From: CALBTQ01 sp036725605
Lineage (GTDB): Bacteria; Lernaellota; Lernaellaia; Lernaellales; Lernaellaceae
Direction of reading: 5' to 3'
DNA length: 64,000 nt
Assembly (NCBI GenBank): GCA_036725605.1
Contig: DAIMDW010000020.1
Location: 1-64,000 of the forward strand
Shown here: positions 51,621 through 60,388 of the stretch, in pieces
Position numbering within the stretch: the first letter of the stretch is position 1
Layout: each line of letters starts with the position of its first letter
Program-made: the position numbers and the translations under genes
The notes under the pieces: generated by a model
The model's input: the letters and a program-made list of their open reading frames with translations, nothing else
Told to the model about the DNA's origin: nothing
Database searches by the model: none

Positions 51621-54155
51621 ATGGCTAAAATAATATTTAAATTAAATGTTAAAAGCCTCTTTACGGCAATCACCAAGGGAATCGTCGATTTTTCTTTTGG
51701 TAACTGGGCGTTTTTTGCTAAAGATTCGATCGATGCCGTAGCATCCTTTATGGAGATAAAAAAATCTCCAGAAAAAGCATTTAAACAATTGGTTTTAAGA
51801 TCGCTACTTCGCGCAATGTTCGATCTTTTGGAAAGTAACGTACCTGATTTAAAGCGTGATATGCCGCAGGAATGGGAAGGGATGTTGGAAGACCTCGGTT
51901 ACGATGAGCCGATTGTTATCGAGTTTACCCGTGAGCAACTAACCAATCCGAAATCAATGCCGATTCTGGATACGATCAAGCCTGTTTTCGCCAAATGGTT
52001 GACGGATATGCATTGCGAACCGGCGAGGGCCAATACCATTGTCGATCGGCTGCCACAGTATTTTGTTGTCGCTTTGGATGAAGAATGGAAAGAACATCCG
52101 GATCAATATGCCCTGCTCACCGATATCGAAACGCCCTTCACCGTAAAATCGGATATTGAGAAAGCGTGGTGGTCGTATTCTGCATATCTTGCAAAACAAG
52201 TGGCGGCTTCAATGTTGAGTGAAACATTCAGTTTGGAACAAATATATATTCCTTTGCGGGCTTACTGGGAGGAGCTGCCAAAAGCACAAAGAGGAAAAGA
52301 CGAGGTGGAGTCTGTCAGTCGATCGACCGGTAATCGGCAGCGAAATGTTATCTGGTTGGATGAAGATTTGGAAGAATGGATAGATAATGGAAAAAGAGAT
52401 AATGCCCTGCGTGTGTTATCGGGAGGACCAGGCAGCGGTAAATCGACATTCGCCAAAATTTTTGCCGCACGAATGGCTCAAAAACCTGGATTGCGAACAT
52501 TTTATATTCCTCTTCATCTTTTCGATATGTCGGTGGATCTGATCACTGGTGCCGGTAACTTCGTAAAAACAACGCAGTTATTACCATATAACCCTCTTGA
52601 TAATACAAAAGATTCGGATCGACTGTTTATCATTTTCGATGGCATCGATGAATTGCCGTTGAGCGATCGAGCGGCAATAGAGAATGCACGCGAATTTGTT
52701 CGTGAAGTGGAAAAGTTTGTCACTGGTCGCAATAGCCGAAAATGTAAGGTGAAAGTGTTGATTACCGGCCGCACTCTGGCGGTTGAAGCTAGTCGTGCTG
52801 AATTGCGTAAAGAAGGCCAAATCCTTTTCTTACTGCCGTTTTACCTTACGGAAGAAATGGAAGTAAAAGCAGAATGGAAAGACGATAATATTTTAATAAT
52901 CGATCAGAGAGCTGAATGGTGGAAGCGCTATGGGGCCTTGACCGGCAAGGATTATCAAAGGTTGCCGAAAGAACTGGCCGTTAAAGGACTTGAAGAAATT
53001 ACTGCCGAACCTTTGCTCAATTATCTGGTCGCCCTCAGTTACGAACAGCACGACAGCATGCAATTCGGTCCGGACACCAACCTCAATGAAATCTATGAGA
53101 ATCTGATTCTCCAAGTGCATAAACGGGCCTGGGGCGAAGGCGGACCGCTGGTCGGTGATCTATCGGAAAAGGACTTCCTGCATATTCTGGAAGAAATTGC
53201 CCTCTGCGCTTGGCATGGGCGAGGGCGAACCGTCACGGTTGGTGAAATCGAAAACCGTTGTAAACAATCCGGTATGCTGCAACTGCTTGAGAAATTACAG
53301 CATGGGGCCAAAACAGGCGCCAATGTTCTCCGTTTATTAACGGCATTCTATTTTCAAAAACGTGGCGGAGTAATCCCCGGCCAGGAAACGTTCGAATTCA
53401 CGCACAAGAGCTTTCGCGAATACCTGACGGCCGGCCGCATTACTCGGATGCATAATCAAATATACAGGCAATTAAAACAACATCAAGAAGACTACCAATT
53501 CGGTTGGAATGAAAATGAGGCGCTTAAACATTGGGCGATGCTAACCGGTCCGGCGGTAATGGATATCGATTTGTATAACTATCTCGCGCGGCAGGTTGCC
53601 CTGGAACATCGACGAAACTGCAAAGAGGGAAAAGAATCGCATACAGAGGAATTGCAGAAAACGTTGATTCGCTTGATCGACCACGTCTTACGTTATCGCC
53701 TGCCGATGCATCAAATCCCGGGAAACATGACGTACAAAGAAATGAAATTCCAAGCGCGCAACGCCGAAGAGGCATTGCTGGCCTCGTTATGCGCCTATTC
53801 GGCGGTTACCGGCAAGATTAGTAAAATCAATTGGCCGCAAGACAATAGCGCCGGAGCCTGGATAAAATTTCTCCAAGGTCAGAGGAAGGGTTCAGAAAAT
53901 AAATTATCGCTTTCCTGTTTGGCGCGAATCGATTTTTCGAAACAGATTTTTTATCTGGCCGATTTATTTAGCGCAAACTTATTGGATGCGCGATTGAATG
54001 AAGCAAAACTTGAGCGAATAAACCTAATGTTTGCGAACTTGGTAGGGGCAGACCTGTCAGGGGCAAACTTGAAAGAAGCAGACCTAGAAAATGTAAGCAT
54101 TGACGAAACAAACTTCAACGGAGCAAATTTAAAAGGAACCATCCTGGAAGGATAA
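51621..54155 (+). CDS. NACHT-type STAND NTPase with C-terminal pentapeptide repeats
   Basis: An 844-residue protein. Residues 1-240 are an N-terminal region with no recognised effector domain. The NACHT core follows: Walker A GGPGSGKST (about 268-276), Walker B LFIIFDGIDELP (about 335-346), and sensor-like 'VKVLITGRTLAVEASR'. A helical NACHT-associated region extends to about residue 740. The last ~65 residues are pentapeptide repeats (A-[DN]-L-x-x: LFSANLLDARLNEAKLERINLMFANLVGADLSG…). Codon use is clearly more AT-rich than around it. GGAGG lies 8 bases before ATG 51621. Related bacterial NACHT proteins defend against phage; that role is inference here. Confidence 0.85.
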   Translation: MAKIIFKLNVKSLFTAITKGIVDFSFGNWAFFAKDSIDAVASFMEIKKSPEKAFKQLVLRSLLRAMFDLLESNVPDLKRDMPQEWEGMLEDLGYDEPIVIEFTREQLTNPKSMPILDTIKPVFAKWLTDMHCEPARANTIVDRLPQYFVVALDEEWKEHPDQYALLTDIETPFTVKSDIEKAWWSYSAYLAKQVAASMLSETFSLEQIYIPLRAYWEELPKAQRGKDEVESVSRSTGNRQRNVIWLDEDLEEWIDNGKRDNALRVLSGGPGSGKSTFAKIFAARMAQKPGLRTFYIPLHLFDMSVDLITGAGNFVKTTQLLPYNPLDNTKDSDRLFIIFDGIDELPLSDRAAIENAREFVREVEKFVTGRNSRKCKVKVLITGRTLAVEASRAELRKEGQILFLLPFYLTEEMEVKAEWKDDNILIIDQRAEWWKRYGALTGKDYQRLPKELAVKGLEEITAEPLLNYLVALSYEQHDSMQFGPDTNLNEIYENLILQVHKRAWGEGGPLVGDLSEKDFLHILEEIALCAWHGRGRTVTVGEIENRCKQSGMLQLLEKLQHGAKTGANVLRLLTAFYFQKRGGVIPGQETFEFTHKSFREYLTAGRITRMHNQIYRQLKQHQEDYQFGWNENEALKHWAMLTGPAVMDIDLYNYLARQVALEHRRNCKEGKESHTEELQKTLIRLIDHVLRYRLPMHQIPGNMTYKEMKFQARNAEEALLASLCAYSAVTGKISKINWPQDNSAGAWIKFLQGQRKGSENKLSLSCLARIDFSKQIFYLADLFSANLLDARLNEAKLERINLMFANLVGADLSGANLKEADLENVSIDETNFNGANLKGTILEG

Positions 54156-54161
54156 ATTAAG

Positions 54162-54632
54162 TCAAAATAGCTTCCTCGTCCCGAAACGCTTGCGCAGCAC
54201 ACTGTGGCGGTGGGTGAACAGGATGTTCACGAAGGCGCGCAGGAGCGGGCGCAGCGGCGCGAGGCGCGGGGCGAAGGTCAGGCGGTCGCGCAGGCGGCAG
54301 CGGCCGGGGCCGAGCGTTTCGAGCGTGCGTTCGTGCCGCCACAGGCGGTTGGTCCAACTGAAAGACTCTTCGACGAACCCCGTGCCCGGGCGCACCTCTT
54401 TGAGGATCAGGCTGTGCCGATCGACCGGCAGCAGGCCGAACAGCAACAGCCAACTGCGAAAGAGCACCTCGCCGGTCGGCGCTTCGTCGAGAAGGTAATC
54501 GTCCAGGGCGCACGGCCAGGTCATGCGCAGCAGCGGCCGCAGTTCGAAGTTGACGCCGCGCATCGTGGACACGCCGGTCCACAGCGCCTCGCGCGAGATG
54601 TTCAAGTCGGATTGAAAACTCAATTCGATCAT
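54162..54632 (-). CDS. SRPBCC-like hypothetical protein
   Basis: A 156-residue protein: 'IELSFQSDLNISREALWTGVSTMRGVNFELRPLLRMTWP…EVLFRSWLLLFGLLPVDRHSLILKEVRPGTGFVEESFSWTNRLWRHERTLETLGPGRCRLRDRLTFAPRL…HRHSVLRKRFG'. The pattern of an N-terminal S-x4-s-x2-L-W helix, an E-R-T/H-E strand and a C-terminal helix with H-R-H is that of SRPBCC (START-like) ligand-binding proteins. Its start codon overlaps the stop of the YchF-like gene by ATGA, so they are coupled. Function unknown. Confidence 0.65.
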   Translation of the reverse strand: MIELSFQSDLNISREALWTGVSTMRGVNFELRPLLRMTWPCALDDYLLDEAPTGEVLFRSWLLLFGLLPVDRHSLILKEVRPGTGFVEESFSWTNRLWRHERTLETLGPGRCRLRDRLTFAPRLAPLRPLLRAFVNILFTHRHSVLRKRFGTRKLF

Positions 54633-55654
54633 ACGTTGAACCGCACGTGCATGATTTCCCCGTCGCTGAGCACGTAGTTCTTGCCTTCCACCTGCAGTTT
54701 GCCGGTGTCGCGGCAGGCCTTGAGCGAACCCAGGTCGACCAGCGTCTGGTAGGGGACGATCTCGGCGCGGATGAAGCCGCGTTCGAGGTCGGAGTGGATC
54801 GACCCGGCGGCCTTTTGCGCGGTGGTGCCGGCGGGCACGGGCCACGCGTGGCAGTCGTCGTCGCCGACGGTGAAGAAGCTGATCAGATTCAACTGCGCGA
54901 ACGCCGCGCGGGCGATGCGGTGCGCGGCCGGTTCGCCCAGGCCCATTTCGGCGGCGAAGGCGTCCTGCTCGTCGGGCGGCAGCGTGGCGACCTCGGCGGC
55001 GACGGTCAGGCACACGGGAATCGCCTGGCGGCCCCAGAGCACGGTGGGCGCGGGCAGCGGCGCGTTATCGGGCGGCGTGTTTTCGTCGAGGTTGATCACG
55101 ATCAACTGCGGCGTGAGCGTGACGAGATTCAGGCCGGTCAGACCGGCGCGGTCGTGCTCGTCGAGCTCGGCGCTCCACAGCGGCTGTTCGCTTTCGAGCA
55201 GCTCCTTGGCCTTGAGCACGGCGTGTTTGCGCGTCGCGTCCATCGGCTGCACGCGTTCGCGTTCGAGCAGACGCTCGAGGGCGAACAGGTCGGCGAAGAT
55301 CATCTCGCCGTCGAGCTTGGCCAGGTCGCGCGGCACGTCGGGCTCATCGGCGGCGGCGGGCGTCATACAGGCGCGCACCACGTGAATGAACAGACTCGAC
55401 CCTTTGATCAGATCGAGGTAGCGCTCCATTTCGCTGCGGCGCTTGCCTTCGCCGGCGCCGGGCCAGGCGGCTTCGCGCGCACGAATTTCCGCGTAGGTCG
55501 TTTTTTTCGGATGATAAATCTCGACCAGCTTGTCCAGGCGCGGATCGGGCACCTTGACCGTGGCGATCTGCGCTTTGCCCGCATCCTGCCCGGTCAGCGC
55601 GGCCAGCAGCGTCGATTTGCCGCACCCGGCCAACCCGATGACGGTGACGTCCAT
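54629..55654 (-). CDS. YchF/DUF933-family GTPase-like ATPase
   Basis: A 341-residue protein of the Obg/YchF group. P-loop GLAGCGKSTLLAALTG at residues 7-22; 'VKVPDPRLDKLVEIYHPKKTTYAEI' is typical of YchF; the C-terminal 80 residues match DUF933/TGS ('FFTVGDDDCHAWPVPAGTTAQKAAGSIHSDLERGFIRAEIV…GKNYVLSDGEIMHVRFNV'). YchF prefers ATP and binds the ribosome. In this copy the NKxD-like motif reads VINLDEN, as usual in YchF. Somewhat shorter than canonical YchF (about 363), so it could be a paralogue. Confidence 0.88.
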   Translation of the reverse strand: MDVTVIGLAGCGKSTLLAALTGQDAGKAQIATVKVPDPRLDKLVEIYHPKKTTYAEIRAREAAWPGAGEGKRRSEMERYLDLIKGSSLFIHVVRACMTPAAADEPDVPRDLAKLDGEMIFADLFALERLLERERVQPMDATRKHAVLKAKELLESEQPLWSAELDEHDRAGLTGLNLVTLTPQLIVINLDENTPPDNAPLPAPTVLWGRQAIPVCLTVAAEVATLPPDEQDAFAAEMGLGEPAAHRIARAAFAQLNLISFFTVGDDDCHAWPVPAGTTAQKAAGSIHSDLERGFIRAEIVPYQTLVDLGSLKACRDTGKLQVEGKNYVLSDGEIMHVRFNV

Positions 55655-55738
55655 AACCAGCTCCTTCGTTTCAGAGGCACGAGCAAGATACCGCGCCCGT
55701 CGCCGCTGTCAAGGATCGCAATGATTGCGGTGGATGGA

Positions 55739-56317
55739 TTACAACTGCGCCAGTTTGCGCGCCCAGTCGGCGACGCGCTCGAGGGTGAGATCGTCGGCGC
55801 GCAGGGCGTCGGCGCGTTCGGCAGCGATGTTGTTGCCGGTCATTTCGACTTCGATGAAGCCGTCGCGCAACAGGCGCGCGGCAACGTCCTCGCGATCGCC
55901 GGCGGTGAGGTGTTCTTTCACGCCGAAGTTGGTGATCCCGATCACGCGGCCGATCTGATCGAAGCGGCGATGCCCCAGCGCGTACGGGCCGGTGTCGACC
56001 GCGCCGGGGGCGAGTTGTGTTTCGCTGGGACGCCGGGTGAGCTTGCATTCCGGGCGTTCGCTTTCATCCTTGAGCGTCAGTTTGATCTGCGTGAGTTTGC
56101 CCGTGCGCGTGCGATACAGCGACAGCTCGTAGCGCGACTTTTGCTGCCACCAGACGAGCACGTCGCGCCCTTGTTCGTTTTGCACGGTCGCCTTGAGTTT
56201 TTCGGCGAGTTCGCGCACCTGACGATCGGCCCGCAGCACGGTCAGGGTATTGCGAATGAACATGCCCAGGGCCGTCAACAGCAGGGCGATTGCCGCAATC
56301 CACCCGGTCAGTTGCAT
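55739..56317 (-). CDS. Membrane-anchored hypothetical protein
   Basis: A 192-residue protein with one N-terminal membrane helix (GWIAAIALLLTALGMFIRNTL). A soluble part rich in charged residues follows, with 'LVWWQQKSRYELSLYRTRTGKLTQIKLTLKD'. No family was recognised. GGAGGG lies 8 bases before ATG 56317. Divergent from the glycosyltransferase cluster that begins at 56525. Confidence 0.6.
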   Translation of the reverse strand: MQLTGWIAAIALLLTALGMFIRNTLTVLRADRQVRELAEKLKATVQNEQGRDVLVWWQQKSRYELSLYRTRTGKLTQIKLTLKDESERPECKLTRRPSETQLAPGAVDTGPYALGHRRFDQIGRVIGITNFGVKEHLTAGDREDVAARLLRDGFIEVEMTGNNIAAERADALRADDLTLERVADWARKLAQL

Positions 56318-56524
56318 GCGTGGTTCCCTCCGTTCCCGCTCGCTTTGATGGATGATAGGTGCGCTCCATTATAGGCGATCGCGTCGATTTGGCGAACGGG
56401 ATTTTGTATCGGCCGGACGCCGTCGCGGCGCGCGATGATTTTCCCGCCGTGTTGGTGTATAACAAAACGGAAACCAACAACGCAGTCGTGTACGAAACCC
56501 TGACGGAGAGCGGGGAACGCCCTG

Positions 56525-57226
56525 ATGAGCGAACGCGATCGACCTTTGTACATCGTGCCGGCCTACAACGAAGGCGCGAACATCGCCGCAGTGATTGCCG
56601 ACCTGCTGACCGTGGCCGCGCCGGAGGAAATTCTGGTCGTCAGCGACGGCAGCACCGACGACACCGCCGCGGTCGTGCGCCGCACGCCGGTCGCGTTTCT
56701 CGAACTGCCCTTCAACAACGGCGTGGCCACGGTGCTCAAGGCGGGCTTCGGCTATGCCCTGCGCCACGACTTTCCCTGCGCCGTGCAGTTCGACGGCGAC
56801 GGGCAGCACATCGCCGCCGAGGCGGAAAAAATCCTCGCCCCGGTGCGCGCGGACCAGTGCGACATCGCGGTGGGCTATCGCTTCGGCAAGAGCCGTATCG
56901 TCTCGTCCAAGGCGCGCGTGTTCGGGCGGATGCTCATCAGCGGCTTTCTGATTTTGCTGACCGGCCAGTACCACGCCGATCCGACCAGCGGCTTTCGCGC
57001 CTATTCGCGCAAAGCGATCGAACGTTTCGCGCGTGATTTTCCCGACGAGTTCCCCGAGGTCGAGTCGATCGTGCTGGCGAAGAAATTCGGCCTGCGCCTG
57101 CGCGGCGAGCCGGTGACGATGCAGCCGCGACGGGGCGGCAAATCGTCGATCAAGTTTTTCGGATCGATCTATTACATGATCAAAGTGACGCTCGCGTCGC
57201 TGATCATGATGCTGCGCCGGTACTGA
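56525..57226 (+). CDS. Family 2 glycosyltransferase (DPM1-like)
   Basis: A 233-residue enzyme: 'PLYIVPAYNEGANIAAVIADLL', 'EEILVVSDGSTDDTAAVV', 'CAVQFDGDGQHIAAEAEKI' (the DxD site) and 'TSGFRAYSRKAIE'. This pattern is that of polyprenyl-phosphate sugar transferases of the DPM1/YkcC type, which make lipid-linked sugar for GT-C enzymes. A GT-C gene at 60389 is in the same run. There is no C-terminal membrane pair, only one amphipathic end. A modest ribosome site precedes ATG 56525. Confidence 0.88.
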   Translation: MSERDRPLYIVPAYNEGANIAAVIADLLTVAAPEEILVVSDGSTDDTAAVVRRTPVAFLELPFNNGVATVLKAGFGYALRHDFPCAVQFDGDGQHIAAEAEKILAPVRADQCDIAVGYRFGKSRIVSSKARVFGRMLISGFLILLTGQYHADPTSGFRAYSRKAIERFARDFPDEFPEVESIVLAKKFGLRLRGEPVTMQPRRGGKSSIKFFGSIYYMIKVTLASLIMMLRRY

Positions 57227-57246
57227 CCGGCCGGGAGCGAGGGGCG

Positions 57247-57684
57247 ATGGAGCAAGCGGCGAATCTGACCGAATTGCTGGTGCGGCAGAAGATCATCGCG
57301 GCGGTCTTCATCGTGCTGATCTTCCTGCTGACGATCGAGTTCATCCGCCGGCGTGCGCTCAAGGAACGCTACGCGCTGCTGTGGCTGGCGGCGAGCATCG
57401 TGCTCATTCCGCTGGTGCTGTGGTACGAGCTGCTGCTGAAAATCAGCAAGGTGCTGGGCATCGCCTATCCGCCGGCGACGATTTTGCTGACGGCGATCAT
57501 CTTCATCATTCTTATTCTGTTCCACTTCTCGGTGGCGCTGTCCAAAACGCGCCGGCACGAGGAAAAGCTGCTGTTGCGCATCGCCGAACAGGACGAGCGA
57601 CTGGATACGCTGGAGCGGGAGGTCGCCCGCCTGCGCGGAAACGATCCGGCGACCGGCGACGCGCCGGAAAGCCGCGGCGGGTGA
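57247..57684 (+). CDS. DUF2304 family membrane protein
   Basis: A 145-residue protein with three membrane helices (about 15-32, 45-62 and 72-92) and a charged coiled-coil tail (EEKLLLRIAEQDERLDTLEREVARLRG). DUF2304 proteins usually sit next to DPM1-like GT2 enzymes, as here, where they may anchor or regulate the transferase. The pattern 'FIRRRALKERYALLWLAASIVLIPL' is typical. GAGGGG lies 8 bases upstream of ATG 57247. Confidence 0.85.
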   Translation: MEQAANLTELLVRQKIIAAVFIVLIFLLTIEFIRRRALKERYALLWLAASIVLIPLVLWYELLLKISKVLGIAYPPATILLTAIIFIILILFHFSVALSKTRRHEEKLLLRIAEQDERLDTLEREVARLRGNDPATGDAPESRGG

Positions 57685-57692
57685 ACGGACCG

Positions 57693-58538
57693 ATGACGAC
57701 GCGGCGCGAAGGCATTTCGTTCGACGAGAAAATCGCCTGCATCACCCTGGATGTGGAGGAGGATTACGACGATTTCGTCGGCGCCTTCAACATCTATCAT
57801 CGCCATCGCGACGAACTCGAAACGTTGAACGCGCTGTTTCGCGCGCAGGAAGCGCCGTTGTCCGCGTTCATCCGCACCGACATGCTCGCGCGCTACGACG
57901 GGTTGGGCGAATTTCTCGTTCGGCTGGCGGCGGACCTGCATTGCCATTCGCACAGCCACCGCGTCGACGGCCCCGATTCGTGTGCGCAGATCGAAGCTTC
58001 GCGGGCGGCGTTCGCGGAGTATTTCGGCCGGTCGCCGTTGGGGTATCGCGCGCCGCTGGGCATTTTAAAACCGGGCGACGTCGAGTGCATCAAGGCGGAG
58101 GGATTCGGCTTTAGCGCCAGCGTGTTTCCGTCATATCGACCGGGCGCGTTCAACAATCTGTCGCAGCCGGGCACGCCGTTTTTTTACGAAAACGGCTTGT
58201 TGGAAATTCCCTTCGCCGCGTTCCCGCGCGTGCGCTACACCATTTCGCTGAGCTACCTCAAGCTGATCGGCCTGACGGCGTTCAGGGCGCTGGTGCGCAC
58301 GTGCGGCTTGCCCAACCCGCTGGTGTTCGATTCGCACTTTCACGATTATGTCGTTTGCCGGGAGAGCCTGGCGCGCGTACCGCTGCGTTACCGGCTGCCT
58401 TGGGGACGCAACCTGGAAAAGGGAACCGATTTTTTCCGGCGCTTTGTCGACCTGCTGCGCGATGAAGGATACCGGTTGATCACGATGAGCGAACTGTATC
58501 GGCTGACGAAGGAAAAAGCATCATGCGGATCGTCCTGA
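57693..58538 (+). CDS. Polysaccharide deacetylase family protein
   Basis: A 281-residue protein with the NodB-homology pattern: Asp pair in CITLDVEEDYDDF near residue 20, the two-His metal site in 'LHCHSHSHRVDGPDS' near 95, and 'GYRAPLGILKPGDVECIKAEGFGFSASVFPSY'. It likely removes acetyl from a GlcNAc unit of the glycan. The start may be GTG 57681 (overlapping the DUF2304 stop) or ATG 57693, chosen here. It overlaps the following formyltransferase gene by 16 bases. Confidence 0.85.
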   Translation: MTTRREGISFDEKIACITLDVEEDYDDFVGAFNIYHRHRDELETLNALFRAQEAPLSAFIRTDMLARYDGLGEFLVRLAADLHCHSHSHRVDGPDSCAQIEASRAAFAEYFGRSPLGYRAPLGILKPGDVECIKAEGFGFSASVFPSYRPGAFNNLSQPGTPFFYENGLLEIPFAAFPRVRYTISLSYLKLIGLTAFRALVRTCGLPNPLVFDSHFHDYVVCRESLARVPLRYRLPWGRNLEKGTDFFRRFVDLLRDEGYRLITMSELYRLTKEKASCGSS

Positions 58539-59308
58539 TTACTCAAGATGCCCCGATCTACCTGCACGAATTTCTGTTTCGGTTTTTTCGCCGGCTGCAG
58601 GCGACGAAACACCGGATCGTCGGCGTCGTGGTGGAGTCGTCGCTGACCAAGCCCTTTTTCAGCGAAGTGTTTTATCGGCTGCGCCTGTACGGTCCGTGGG
58701 ATTTTCTGCGCACCGCGTTGATGATCTTCGGCAACAAGCTGTGGTCGACGCTATACGCGCTGGGTTTGTCGAAACGCTGCGCCTCGGTCGACAATGTCGT
58801 TCGCGAATTCGCCTTGCCGTTAATGAAAACGGCGGGCATCAATTCGCCGGAGTTCCTCGCGTATTTGCGGAGCAACGAGGTCGACCTGGTCGTCAGCGTC
58901 GCCTCACCGGTCATCTTCAAAAAGGAGCTGCTGCAAACGCCGAAGCGCGGGTGCATCAATTACCATTCGGCGCTGCTGCCGCGCTACCGGGGCATCCAGC
59001 CGCTGTTCTGGGCGTTGCTCAACGGCGAGCCGGAGGTCGGGGTGAGCGTCCACGAGATGGATCGCAAACTGGACAACGGACCGATCCTCGTGCAAAAACG
59101 GATTCCGGTCGAAGCGGGCGACACGCTGCACAGCCTGTATTGGAAGACCTTCAAGGTCGGGCCGGACGCGCTGCTGAACGCGCTGGACCTGTTGGAGTCC
59201 GGCGAGGAAAAACGCCTGCCGAACGCGGCCGAGAACGCCACGTACTTCGGCCATCCGCAACCGGAGGATACGCGCAACCTCAAACGACAGGGGAAACGGC
59301 TGTATTGA
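58523..59308 (+). CDS. Formyltransferase-family protein (methionyl-tRNA formyltransferase-like fold)
   Basis: A 261-residue protein. The key block 'EVDLVVSVASPVIFKKELLQTPKRGCINYHSALLPRYRGIQPLFWALLNGEPEVGVSVHEMDRKLDNGPILVQKRIPV' carries the N-x-H-x-S-x-L-P-x-Y-R-G catalytic motif and the Asp (DRKLDNG) of N10-formyl-tetrahydrofolate transferases. In a glycan cluster it most likely formylates an amino sugar (as with sugar N-formyltransferases) rather than tRNA. It lies between deacetylase and GT2, which agrees with formylation after deacetylation. Confidence 0.85.
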   Translation: MRIVLITQDAPIYLHEFLFRFFRRLQATKHRIVGVVVESSLTKPFFSEVFYRLRLYGPWDFLRTALMIFGNKLWSTLYALGLSKRCASVDNVVREFALPLMKTAGINSPEFLAYLRSNEVDLVVSVASPVIFKKELLQTPKRGCINYHSALLPRYRGIQPLFWALLNGEPEVGVSVHEMDRKLDNGPILVQKRIPVEAGDTLHSLYWKTFKVGPDALLNALDLLESGEEKRLPNAAENATYFGHPQPEDTRNLKRQGKRLY

Positions 59309-60375
59309 ACGATCCGGCGCCAAAAACCGCCGTGCCGCGCGCGGCGATCATCGTGGTCACCTACAATTCGGCGGAGCACATTGCCGCGCTGGCGGCGAGT
59401 TTGTGCGCGGACGAACCGGCCGGCTATCGGCGTGAACTCATCTTCGTGGACAACGCGTCGGCGGACGATTCGGCGGCGCGAATACGCGCGGCGTTGCCGG
59501 AGGCGGTGGTGCTGATCAACGAGGCGAACCTCGGCTTCGGCGCAGCCAACAACCGGGGTGCGGCCGAAGCCAAGGCGCGTGGGGCGGAGTTCGTCGCCTT
59601 TCTCAATCCCGACACGTCCGTCGAGCCGGGATGGCTGGAACCGCTGCTGCACGCGTTGCGCGCCGATCCCGGTCTGGGCGCGGTGCAGCCGCTGCTGGTG
59701 GATGGGCGCGATCCGCAACAGGTGGTCAGCGGCGGCAATGTGGTGACCTTCCTCGGCTTCGGCTACATGGGCGGGCACGGCCGGCGCGCCGAGCGGGCGG
59801 AAACGGGCTTGCGCGGCTGCGCCTATGCCAGCGGAACGTGTATGGCGATGCGCACCGAGGAATTTCTCGCTTGCGGCGGCTTTGACGAACCGTTTTTTCT
59901 GTACGTCGAGGATCAGGACCTGGGCTGGCGGTTGCGCCTGGCGGGCAAGAAAGCGGCCACGGCCGGCGCGGCGCGCGTGCGGCACCATTACGAGTTTCAC
60001 AAGGGCGCGGCGAAATTTTATTGGCTCGAACGCAACCGGTGGATTTTTCTGGCGACGCATTTTCAGCCGCGCACGTTGGCGCTGCTATTGCCCGCGCTGG
60101 TGATCGTCGAGCTGGGCCTGTGGGCGTATTTCCTTTTCGCCGGCATGGCGGCGGCGAAATGGCGCGCGGTGCGCGATTTCTTCCGGCCGGAAATCGCGGC
60201 GTGGCGCCGAGCCAAACGCACGAAACTGCAAAGCGAGCGGCGCTTATCCGATCGCGAACTGACCGCGTGGCTGACCGCCGAAATCGAACTGCCCGGCGGC
60301 AACCCGTGGCCGGTGCGCGCGCTGTTGAATCCGTTTTTGCGCGCGTACTGGGCGCTGATCAAACGGTTCATTTGA
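59305..60375 (+). CDS. Family 2 glycosyltransferase (rhamnosyltransferase-like)
   Basis: A 356-residue enzyme: 'AAIIVVTYNSAEHIAALAASL', 'LIFVDNASADDSAARI', 'EANLGFGAANNRGAA', 'FVAFLNPDTSVEPGWL' and 'CGGFDEPFFLYVEDQDLGWRLRLAG' are the five blocks of the WbbL/rhamnosyltransferase group. One or two membrane helices lie near residues 260-295. TTG 59305 overlaps the formyltransferase stop (TTGA) and is taken as start; no ATG is in reach and GTG 59332 is possible. Confidence 0.88.
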   Translation: MNDPAPKTAVPRAAIIVVTYNSAEHIAALAASLCADEPAGYRRELIFVDNASADDSAARIRAALPEAVVLINEANLGFGAANNRGAAEAKARGAEFVAFLNPDTSVEPGWLEPLLHALRADPGLGAVQPLLVDGRDPQQVVSGGNVVTFLGFGYMGGHGRRAERAETGLRGCAYASGTCMAMRTEEFLACGGFDEPFFLYVEDQDLGWRLRLAGKKAATAGAARVRHHYEFHKGAAKFYWLERNRWIFLATHFQPRTLALLLPALVIVELGLWAYFLFAGMAAAKWRAVRDFFRPEIAAWRRAKRTKLQSERRLSDRELTAWLTAEIELPGGNPWPVRALLNPFLRAYWALIKRFI

Positions 60376-60388
60376 CGGGGCGAAACGC

